31,340 nucleotides of DNA from Gnetum montanum (taxonomy: Eukaryota > Streptophyta > Gnetopsida > Gnetales > Gnetaceae), in contig MNCI01005277.1 of the NCBI GenBank assembly GCA_015680685.1, positions 52,734 through 84,073 on the forward strand. The letters are read 5' to 3'. Position numbers and translations under genes: made by a program. This document shows positions 1 through 7,494 of this stretch, one piece after another. The notes below the pieces were generated by a model, which was given only the letters and a program-made list of their open reading frames with translations, had not been told where the DNA came from and did no database searches. The first letter of the stretch is position 1; the number at the start of each line of letters is the position of its first letter.

Positions 1-160
1 GATGATGGTGGATGTGAGGTTTGCTACTATGACCATCCTAAGGGATCTTGCCCCATTATCTCACATCTACAGGAGTCTGGGGTGTATGCACTAAATCCAA
101 GACTCAACCAACGGCAAACACCCCGAAGGTTACCTTATCCACAAGGTAACCCAAGGTAGT
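1..160 (+). pseudogene. Element A gag C-terminal fragment with zinc knuckle
   Basis: Frame 1 opens at the window edge and reads DDGGCEVCYYDHPKGSC, a C-x2-C-x3-H-x4-C knuckle, one residue shorter between the second Cys and His than the usual retroviral C-x2-C-x4-H-x4-C. It continues as NPRLNQRQTPRRLPYPQGNP before a stop. Element B has the matching text on the - strand near 18390-18530, but there the first Cys codon has become TGA. A knuckle at the end of gag would bind element RNA during packaging. Partial, because the start lies outside the window. Confidence 0.7.
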
Positions 161-564
161 CCACCAACCACTAACATATTATCCAAGTGGAACTCCGCCT
201 CAGCGCATCGGATAGCATCAACAATGGCAATATCCACAGTCATGGGGGATGCCATCGCCAAAACAATAGTACCCTTACTGGCAGCCTGACCCTTATGGAT
301 ATTATGTGCAGTAGCCAATTTCTCCAAGTGACTCTATGGGTCACGCAACCCCCAACCGTCACTAGCAAGCTCGGGAGTACTTCAGAAGGACTCCTTCTCC
401 TCCGGGAGACACTCCATACCCACACCATCTTCCTAATCAAACTACACCTCTTCCACCTCAAGTAGTTCCCGTAACACCTCTTGCTCCAACAATGCAAGGG
501 GAACTTCCTCCTTAACTGTAGCAACGTCACGCTACGAAAGCTGTAAATATCCAACCTGCTAATG

Positions 565-1433
565 GTTTTGACAACTGTAAAGAGAGAAGACCTTACTTCA
601 AAACAAAAAGCCTAGACAAACTCTCGCAACAACAAGCGATTAAGGCCATGTACATGCCTCCACCATCTAACACTTCGGAGCACCATTCAGTCCAACAGGG
701 CCTAACACATACAGTTATGTTAATGCATACTGTAACTGACTGGATCAAGGTAGGCAACCTTCCTAGGAAACTAACTGACCCTGGGAGTCCCTTAATCTAT
801 TTACAGATCACCGGAAATGAACCACATAGGGCTCTTCTTGACTCAGGTTCTGGAGTCAACTTAATTTTGTGAAAGATGTATCATGCCTAGAACCTTGCCC
901 AACTTAAGAAGATCAACATTCAACTAGAGCTGGCAGACCAGTCCATCATCATTCCCTTGGGATTGGTGGAGGATGTTATTACCACTATGTGTGGTTGGTC
1001 TTACCCAACTAATTTTCTGGTGATCGAAGTTAACAACAACGAAGGGGACTTTCCAATTATAATGGGAAGGGCATGGCTAAGCACAGTAGATGCATGCCTT
1101 AGGATCCACGATCTTTCCTTAGAAATCTCTAAGGTAAACATATGTGGAAAGTTCGAGAAGAGGAAAGTTCTATGCATTACATACAGTGATTCATCGGGTG
1201 ATGACATGGAGGGATGCTCATCTCCTCCATGTAGCAGGTGTGCCCTTGAAACTTTGCAACAAAGATGCCTATATGTAGCAACCACACAAGAAGTAGTAGA
1301 CACCCCGTGGTTGACAGCTACTTGTAGGAGCAACAAAACATGCATGGAACGAACTGAGGCAACCCATGCCCATAAAGAAAGCATATACACATTGGAACAT
1401 GAGCGTCGCCAACTTCCTCCCCTGAATTTATGA
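565..1433 (+). pseudogene. Element A aspartic protease region
   Basis: A frame interrupted by one stop (near 870) contains RALLDSGSGVNLI, the D-S-G active site of a retroviral-type protease, at about 830-868, followed by PIIMGRAWLSTVDACL at about 1050-1100, the family's C-terminal I-[IL]-G-[RM] motif. Element B carries the same two motifs on the - strand (ALLDSGPSVNLI, IIMGMTWLSTINACL). The enzyme would cut the Gag-Pol polyprotein. The stop between the two motifs makes this copy inactive as written. The reading frame continues past the protease into a linker that in B leads to reverse transcriptase. Confidence 0.75.
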
Positions 1434-3174
1434 TCATCAATTAGGAGAAGCTGGGCACTTCTACGAAACTCAAACAAATGCTCATTACTTCAGATCTCTC
1501 CCTTACAACTTAGTCATGGGGGAGATGGCCACCTATGCTGATTATATGGGGCCCTCAGTTCTTTTAAGTTTTTGTTTTACACATTTTTGTTTTACAATGT
1601 TTTTGTCTTACACATTTTTGTTTTACAAATTTCTTTAACTTTTTTAATTTTTTTTTTACAAATTTCTTTAAATTTTCTAGTTTTTTGTTTTACAACATCG
1701 TTATACTTTTCCATTTTTTGTGTGAGTGTGTGTGTGTATCCACCCTGTAAGTTTGTCATCCAATAAGTGTTCAGAATGATGGTATGAACTATTTTCCTAT
1801 TGATTGCTAATGTTTGGTTTTTACCTCTAAGTTGCAATGTTGATACTAAGGTATGTTTCTCTTGATATGGCAGGTAATGANAAAAAAAAACTAAGTGAGA
1901 ATTCAAAGAACACCCCTTAGACGGAATAAAATTTGGGCTCCAAGCACTGGTTATGAAACCAATGTGTTCCCTCTAACTAAGGCCCTTCTTACTTTCCATT
2001 CTCTCCCTTGTTTCATCGGAATGGTGGTGGCTCTTTGGAGATGCATCCTCGTTATCCAAGTGGATGGTTTAACCGAATGCATTGATGCGACGTCACTGAA
2101 AGTGGTTGGTTTGAGGCTGGAGTTGGAATGAGACTTGCCAAGTCACATTAATCATACAACACACAAGGGGCTGTACACCACCTTGTCTTTGGAATTCCAT
2201 TCCATTCTCTTCTCTCCATCCTTCTCTCCATTTTTCACCTCATTGCCGGTTGTATCAATAGTGTATATATTTTGGTTGATACATTGTTTTCTTTTTGGTA
2301 AACGCTTGTGGTTAAGAATTTAACTCTTGTTCCTAAAGACATTCCCAGAGCCTACGAACTCTTTGAATGTGGATCTGTCAGGGCGTTAATGGCATGAGCT
2401 TGCTTTGGGGAGGACCCACTGACATTCCTATTTGGAGCATCAGTTAACTTCTTTTCCTTAACATTTTTCAATTAATTATTCTTTTGTTCATTACCATCTT
2501 GACATCCATTTCATTGATGTTTTCGGTTGTCCCTTTTTATCTATCTTTCTTATTCCTTTTTCCTTTTCCATTCTAACACTACCGGAGGTTCGCGATTAGT
2601 CATGGGGGTACAAGGCCTGCTTTTTTTCAATTTTCTCCTAGCCCCGAAATATTTGATTTTCTTCCTAACCCCTACACCTTCGGTAGTTATTAGTAACATC
2701 TTCCCAGGTCCATATCAGCCATACCACAACCTAGCCAATGAACCTACACCGAAGCAAGGTATTAATTACATAATGATTCATTTACACTTGCTAATATATG
2801 ATTGTGTTGTGTGTGCAGATGGCAATCATACAACAATGAATTGGATCTGGAGCTAGAGCAAACAATTGGAATGGAGTAGCGCTGAAGCAGCTATGCAAGG
2901 AGCAAGATCGATGATGCACTTATGGATGGACAACGAAAGCGCAATCGTGGCGTTGGCAGTAGCAACACTTCTCTCTATCTCTCTCTTTCTCTCAAAGCTG
3001 CCAACAAAGGCCTCATGTCATTGTAATAAGGTGTTCACCCTTGTTGTCATGAACACCAGTTTTGTCAAGTCTTGTAATAATGATCCGTTCACATGTCATC
3101 CCATTAGATCCATTCCCCTCAATAATTCCATACCTTCCTGATATTATTGTAAGGAACACAAGGGGTTTTCATTC
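1434..3174 (+). other. Element A 3' region between deleted pol and 3' LTR
   Basis: About 1.7 kb matches the 3' region of element B on the - strand (12854-14735) with many substitutions and indels. It starts around the pol deletion join (1450-1470). It includes a T-rich repeat of TTTTTGTTTTACA-like units (about 1565-1700), an isolated N at 1881 and two open stretches (2527-2856 and 2866-3141). The second open stretch contains a hydrophobic run (about VALAVATLLSISLFLSKLP) that has a counterpart in B. Athila-type elements often have an env-like reading frame here, but I see no motif that proves one. Confidence 0.55.
2866..3141 (+). CDS. Hypothetical 91-codon frame with one hydrophobic segment in element A
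   Basis: An open frame starts with MEWSSAEAAMQGARSMMHLW and has a likely membrane-spanning stretch at residues 27-45 followed by a basic, Cys-containing tail. Element B on the - strand (12838-13146) keeps the match LWINNGCAI...FLSLFLFKLPNKG in an open frame of 102 codons, but the two proteins diverge after the KLP motif through frame differences. Either this is a remnant of an env-like ORF or the open frame is chance in T-rich DNA. No family is recognised. Confidence 0.25.
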   Translation: MEWSSAEAAMQGARSMMHLWMDNESAIVALAVATLLSISLFLSKLPTKASCHCNKVFTLVVMNTSFVKSCNNDPFTCHPIRSIPLNNSIPS

Positions 3175-3187
3175 AGTCATGGGGGTA
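3175..3187 (+). promoter_or_regulatory. Polypurine tract before element A 3' LTR
   Basis: AGTCATGGGGGTA lies directly before the LTR start TGATGAGACG at 3188, the position where the RNase H-resistant primer for plus-strand DNA synthesis lies in LTR retrotransposons. Element B has AATCATGGGGGTA in the equivalent place. Only the GGGGG core is strictly purine, so the primer is short. Confidence 0.65.
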
Positions 3188-3211
3188 TGATGAGACGTGA
3201 TTCGCACAAGC

Positions 3212-3263
3212 CGCGATATCGCGTACGCGATATCGCATCCCCTTCGATATACGCGATATCGCG
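3212..3263. repeat. GATATC palindrome array at U3 start of element A LTR
   Basis: CGCGATATCGCG occurs at 3212-3223 and 3252-3263, and CGCGATATCGC at 3226-3236. The stretch 3213-3236 is itself one perfect 24-bp palindrome centred on GTAC. The array lies 15-70 bp upstream of the TATA box, where enhancer sites of U3 are expected. Related GATATC sites occur at the same end of the LTRs of B, D and E. Confidence 0.75.
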
Positions 3264-3278
3264 GTCCGTCGCCAAATC

Positions 3279-3285
3279 TATAAAT
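3279..3285 (+). promoter_or_regulatory. TATA box of element A LTR
   Basis: TATAAAT followed by AAGAGGC is shared with the LTRs of B and D (TATAAATAAGAGGC), with a similar TATAAAT in E. It probably sets the start of the retrotransposon transcript (U3/R border about 30 bp downstream). Confidence 0.6.
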
Positions 3286-3541
3286 AAGAGGCAGCACTCC
3301 CTTCATTTCCCAATCCTGTCTAGAAGTAGCGAAGCTCTGATAGTTTGAACACTCCAAAGTTAGATTAATTTCCCATGTGCCCGCAGTAGGAGTCCTAGAG
3401 TGAACGGCTCTTTATTCGAGCAGCTTTGTAACCTGAACACAAGTTGTGTACGGCAATAAAGATAAACTTGATTGGATAAACCTTGCAGTACATGGATAGG
3501 AATTTATTTATGTTATTTATTACTTGTTGTTAGTGTGCACA

Positions 3542-3825
3542 AGTACGACTTGATTACGAGCATCTACGGATGTGTACGGCTAGTCAAGGAATCGGTTGCT
3601 CGTCGCAACGCATGAGTACGACTTGATTACGAGCATTGTGACTGCTTGGTAACCCAGTAGCGTATTCTAGGATCTATGCTTGGTAATGTCAGTGGTAGTC
3701 CAATGTGTACGGCTAGTCAAGGAATCGGCTACTCATTGCATTAGGCTAGAATGTGGGATAAGTAAAACTTGGCTACGAGAACCCATGGGTGTGTATGGCT
3801 AGCCAAGGAATCGGCTGCTTATCAC
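3542..3825 (+). repeat. Internal repeats expanding the element A LTR
   Basis: Two linked motifs recur. AGTACGACTTGATTACGAGC is at 3542 and 3615, with a weaker form (AGTAAAACTTGGCTACGAGA) at 3761. GTGTACGGCTAGTCAAGGAA is at 3572 and 3705, with a diverged copy (GTGTATGGCTAGCCAAGGAA) at 3791. A related GTGTACGGTAAGTGGGAACG at 3933 corresponds to the single version found in B and D. The extra units account for most of the length excess of this LTR. Confidence 0.7.
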
Positions 3826-4347
3826 ACTTAGGCTAACTAGGTGCCTCAATACGATCACTTCAAGCACATGCGTTATGTGTGGTGATCCCAGTAATGATTA
3901 GCATTTGGTAGCCAAAGTTGCATAGTTCAGGGTGTGTACGGTAAGTGGGAACGGATGCTGACGTTAGTTAATTTAGACTTAGGTCCTTAGTTAGAGTTAG
4001 TTAGTTTCTCAACCCTTCACTCTCATAGCATAGGAAAAAAATCAAAAAAGACTATAAAAATCATATACCTCGGACTTACTTAACCATACACCGTGACAAC
4101 AATAAGTAAGTCTGGGAAGACAACAGATGATTAACCCCAAGTGTTCCATGGGGAGTTTAGGCATTTAGTCTATGGAGTTCGACCGGATCGCACGTGCTAC
4201 GCTTGTTTCATATGGTTGAGTGTAGGGGTACCTCACCACTCATCAGCATTGTACCCTCTTCAAATCGTGGGATATTTTTCATGTCTAATCTCTTGATCCT
4301 ACTATCCTTTTGGTGCCTTGTTGGAATCCTAACGGCCTTAGTTATGT

Positions 4348-4771
4348 CTAACATACTTCAAATAGTGAGTAGGGATTCATCGTGATTATCTCATCTGTAA
4401 CATCTATGATGCCTATGTTGTTCCTTACTCTTCCTTCTTTCACAGTGTGTTTCTCTAGAGTGCCCTTGTCCCCTTTCTTGACTATTTTGTCTATGACTCT
4501 CATTTTTCTTACCCTTATCCTCATGGTCTTTTTCCTTGTGACTATGTCCAGATCCTGAAGGAGAGGATGAAGGAGATGATGTAGGTAAAGAATAAGGAGG
4601 ATTGTCACCATGTTGATGCCTACTTCCTTCTCTTTGATGGTTGTGGCCCCGATCATGGTTATGATCGGAATGTCCATCTTTGTCATGTGTTCTTGTTTCT
4701 GTTTTAGATCCTTTGTGTCTAGCAATACCAGAATCTAGGTTATGGATAGTTGAGTAAAAATTATAATACAT
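4348..4771 (-). pseudogene. Element D gag N-terminal fragment
   Basis: Two overlapping frames share the coding text through a frameshift. One gives a Ser/His-rich stretch (SSPSSSPSGSGHSHKEKDHE), and the other, downstream, ends NIGIIDVTDEIITMNPYSLF. Element B has the same two segments in one frame (SVSRHSHKEKDHGDEG ... GIIDAMDETIKMNPYSLI, 19436-19891). The low-complexity Ser/His/Lys/Glu tract precedes the capsid-like part of gag. The fragment is cut by the junction with element A a little further on. Confidence 0.65.
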
Positions 4772-5380
4772 AACCCCTTGACCGAAGTCAACAGGAGGAA
4801 TATCATTGTGTGGGCGACTGCCTAAGGCAGGTTCACCACCCTCATTTTTGCTTAGGATATGTGGGATGTTCTACAACAACTTTGCCTTCATGGATTCATG
4901 GTGTCTCTCCTGTTTCAAATCCCTTTGACATTGTGCCTTCGTGGGTTGATACTTTCTCAAGTCATGATCATGCACAGCATACTCTACCTGCAAGTGCTGC
5001 ATGCCAATTCATGTGAGATCATGAAGAAGCATGCCCAGGACTGAATGATCAAGAGGTAACACTATGTTACCTTCTAAATCTCGCCAATGCACTTGTTCAT
5101 CCTAGTGGAGGATAAAGGTAAAGTTTGGTACATATTCATTGGGATGAACATATACCACATGAAATTGTTGAGGGGTTGGTAGATTATCATGTGTACTATG
5201 TCTCTAATGATTCCCTATATCATACCTATGTGGTGAAACACTTTCGTATGAAGAAGGAGACATGATTGTCTATTTAGTGTGCAATGTATTATTATTTATT
5301 ATTTTTCTTTAACCAACCCCAAGGGTTCATTCCAACGATGTACAAGATTTCCTATGTTTTGGTTAGTGCACAAACAACAA
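4772..5380 (-). other. Element D untranslated leader
   Basis: This stretch lies between the primer site and the gag start and matches 19892-20461 of element B. I see no long frame on the - strand. Short + strand frames (4810-5044) run antisense to the element and have no counterpart that stays open in B. Confidence 0.6.
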
Positions 5381-5400
5381 AGTCCCCGACAATAGCACCA
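5381..5400 (-). promoter_or_regulatory. Primer binding site of element D (tRNA-Asp type)
   Basis: On the - strand it reads TGGTGCTATTGTCGGGGA, one base after the LTR end. The plant tRNA-Asp 3' end is complementary to TGGCGCCGTTGCCGGGGA, and the four differences are all C-to-T or G-to-A changes, as expected from decay of methylated cytosines. Minus-strand DNA synthesis would start here. Confidence 0.75.
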
Positions 5401-5401
5401 A

Positions 5402-6186
5402 TCATGAGTGGTGAGGTATTCCTATGCTCAACCATACAAATACGAGTGTCCACACATGATCCGGTTGAATTCTAAGGAGTAAGTGCTTATGTGCCTTTGT
5501 GTTACAAGAATGGGTTGATCAATCGTTGTCTTCCCAAGCTTACTTGTATGTCACGATTGTATGGTTAAGTAAACTTGAGGCATATGATTTTTATACTTTT
5601 TTGTGTTTTTATGTCCTACTACTAATAAGAGAGGAGAGAGATAACTAAGTAACTAATTTAATTTGACTACTTATTAACTAGCCTCTAATTGATCCTAACA
5701 CTAGTATCCATTCTCACTTGCCATACACATCCTGGACTAGTGCAACACTACTGGGATTACCAAATGCTAATCGTTACTAGGTTACCAAGTGTTACACGCA
5801 TGCTCGAAGTGATTGTACTTTGTGTGCTTACTTAGGAGAGTTGTAGGGTGAGAGAGAGAACATTAATTAACAAAGAAAATCATTAAGTAACAATAATTAA
5901 CATTAATTAATCTATTATAAATGCTGCAAGGTTTATCACAAAGATCGGCTTTATTGTTATACACAAGGTGTGCTCAGGTACACAATGTTCGAATAAAGAT
6001 CCGCTCACTTTATGACTCTTACTATGGGCATGTAGAAATAATTCTAACTTTGAGAGGGAGAAAAGGCAAGAGTTTGGGTAAAGGACTAAGACATACTATT
6101 GCAAAGCAAGTGCACTCACCTCTTATTTATAGGCAATGAGGTAGGCTGCGATATCACGTGGGAGGCCACGTTATCATGGATCATCA
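5402..6186 (-). repeat. 5' LTR of element D (785 bp)
   Basis: On the - strand it starts TGATGATCCATGATAACG and ends CACTCATGA, where relatives end CACTCATCA. It contains TATAAATAAGAGG (complement at about 6121-6132) and matches the B LTRs over its whole length. The U3 start has a single GATATC site, the short form. The adjoining five bases ATCAT (6187-6191) are the predicted target duplication; the partner is outside the window. Confidence 0.8.
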
Positions 6187-6554
6187 ATCATATTAATTAT
6201 TTTTGGATGGAAAATTAACCTTGCTAAGATAATATTATTAAGTTAATATTAGCAAATTATAGTTTACTTTTAAAGATTATGATTTGAAATGGGCTTAATT
6301 CTAGTGGACAACATTGAGTTATAAAAGTCTAATTGAAATATATAGGTTAGTATGTACCTATATTACAATTTAAAATCTAAGATGAAAAGCACCAAAAGTG
6401 ATGAAACCTAATATGTCAGGTAGTTGAGTCATTGGGACATGACGAAGCATCATTTTGTCAAGGATACTAGTTAGCTAAGATATCATAGATGCTACATCAC
6501 ATCTACATTAGAGCATCCCTATCAGTGCATCTTAGTTGGATACTACATCCTAGA
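6187..6554. other. AT-rich sequence between LTRs of D and E
   Basis: No gene is seen. The end near 6470-6510 contains GATATC and ACATCACATCTAC text like the E LTR start, so the E LTR border could lie up to 80 bp further left than I placed it. Confidence 0.4.
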
Positions 6555-7376
6555 TGATATATCACATCTACTATATCGTAGATGTGATATCACATCTACT
6601 ATAACTTAGCTATGTTGATGCATCCTCATCAATGTAGCCAAATACATTAACACATTCATGTCAATGCAATGCCTCTATTTTCCTATAAATATGCAAGCAC
6701 CTGTTATGTATTTATCACCATTTGGTCAGTAGTGTAGTTAGAGTCTTGCTTTTTTCTCCTATAATCTTAGCAAATTATGAGTGAGTGCCTATAGTGTAGA
6801 TTTAAGTTAGTTGTATGATGTCTTATTTGAGTGGTATGATTTACTTTAACATAGAATAGATTTGCTTTTAATACAATTCAATTTCTATGTATTTAGTTAA
6901 TATTTACAACTTCATGTACATTAATCAATCGATAGAATGAGCATGACCAATTTCGAGCGTAAACACATATTTGCATTGTAATCCCAACAACATTATTACT
7001 TGGTTTGCCTAGTGGCATAACACTTGGTAATCCTAGTAGTGGGTACGTGAGTTCAAGACATGTACAGTAAACTGGGAATGGACACTCATCACCCTTAGGA
7101 TGGTTTAGGATTTACCTTCTTATTATTAATTATATTAAATAATTAATTTTCATACTTTCATATAAATTGGCCTTACCCACACAACATCAATAATAATATG
7201 CCTCACTTTGGACTAAACTATACATGATAAAAATATCACTAGTCCAAGTGGGAAGACAATGACATATGTTCAATGCTTAACAATTTAGATACCACACTAG
7301 TCCCATCCATAGAATTCAACTAGATTACATGAGAATGCTTATGATCCATATGATTGGGCATAAGAGATACCCATCA
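6555..7376 (+). repeat. Element E: diverged 5' LTR of a related Ty3/gypsy element
   Basis: It ends ACCCATCA at 7376, one base before a tRNA-Asp-type primer site. Family features are a GATATC-centred 22-bp perfect palindrome at 6578-6599, TATAAAT at 6683-6689, CTTGGTAATCCTAGTAGTGG near 7022 and TACAGTAAACTGGGAATGG near 7062 (compare TACGGTAAGTGGGAACGG in A). Sequence similarity to A, B and D is patchy, so E is an older or separate subfamily. The left border is approximate. Nothing internal survives beyond about 100 bp after the primer site. Confidence 0.6.
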
Positions 7377-7377
7377 T

Positions 7378-7397
7378 TGGTGCTATTGTTGGGGATG
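7378..7397 (+). promoter_or_regulatory. Primer binding site of element E (tRNA-Asp type)
   Basis: TGGTGCTATTGTTGGGGATG follows the LTR end after a single T, the same spacing as in B and D. It matches the tRNA-Asp complement apart from transitions. Confidence 0.65.
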
Positions 7398-7494
7398 GTG
7401 CTAATGATCTAGATTAGTTATACGATAAACAATCACTATAAGAGGATTAATGATTTATTTTTTAGGAAAAATTAATATTTTAAGTCATGCACAC

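Larger units (their letters stand above)
1..4245 (+). mobile_element. Element A: 3' part of a Ty3/gypsy LTR retrotransposon, pol deleted
   Basis: The order on the + strand is gag C-terminal part with a zinc knuckle, protease, an abrupt join, a 3' non-pol region, a purine-rich tract and a 3' LTR ending in ATCA. The same blocks occur in the same order on the - strand in element B (12005-21275), which additionally has reverse transcriptase, RNase H and integrase between protease and 3' region. A therefore lacks about 2.3 kb of pol and could only move with helper enzymes. Its 5' part lies outside the window. Stop codons (for example near 151 and 870) break the gag-protease frame. Lineage placement (Athila/Tat branch) rests on the tRNA-Asp-type primer sites of its relatives and is tentative. 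Confidence 0.85.
3188..4245 (+). repeat. 3' LTR of element A (1058 bp)
   Basis: It begins TGATGA and ends TCATCA, forming the terminal inverted repeat used by all members of this family here. It holds a TATAAAT box at 3279-3285 and AATAAAG near 3455. It is about 220-270 bp longer than the LTRs of B and D because of extra internal repeats at 3542-3825. The U3 start is packed with GATATC-centred palindromes. The next five bases after it, GCATT (4246-4250), are the predicted target duplication. Confidence 0.85.
4246..6186 (-). mobile_element. Element D: 5' part of a Ty3/gypsy element of the same family
   Basis: Read on the - strand from 6186: LTR, primer site, leader, gag start, then a break exactly where element A's LTR ends. 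The right part of element B (19333-21275) matches it block for block on the same strand. The rest of D should lie left of element A's 5' LTR, outside the window. Its LTR end and primer site differ from B's, so this is an independent insertion and not a duplication of B. Confidence 0.85.

Noticed and set aside
3212-3263. Palindrome array as a CRISPR or short tandem satellite
   Set aside because: Unit spacing is irregular, there are no spacers of constant length, and it lies at the defined start of an LTR in a plant genome.
4810-5044. Two overlapping + strand frames in the element D leader
   Set aside because: They are antisense to the element and not preserved in the matching part of element B (19892-20110).
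4246-6186. 4246-6186 as a simple segmental duplication of 19333-21275
   Set aside because: The LTR borders, primer sites and flanks differ, and each has its own adjoining target sequence. They are separate insertions of one family.
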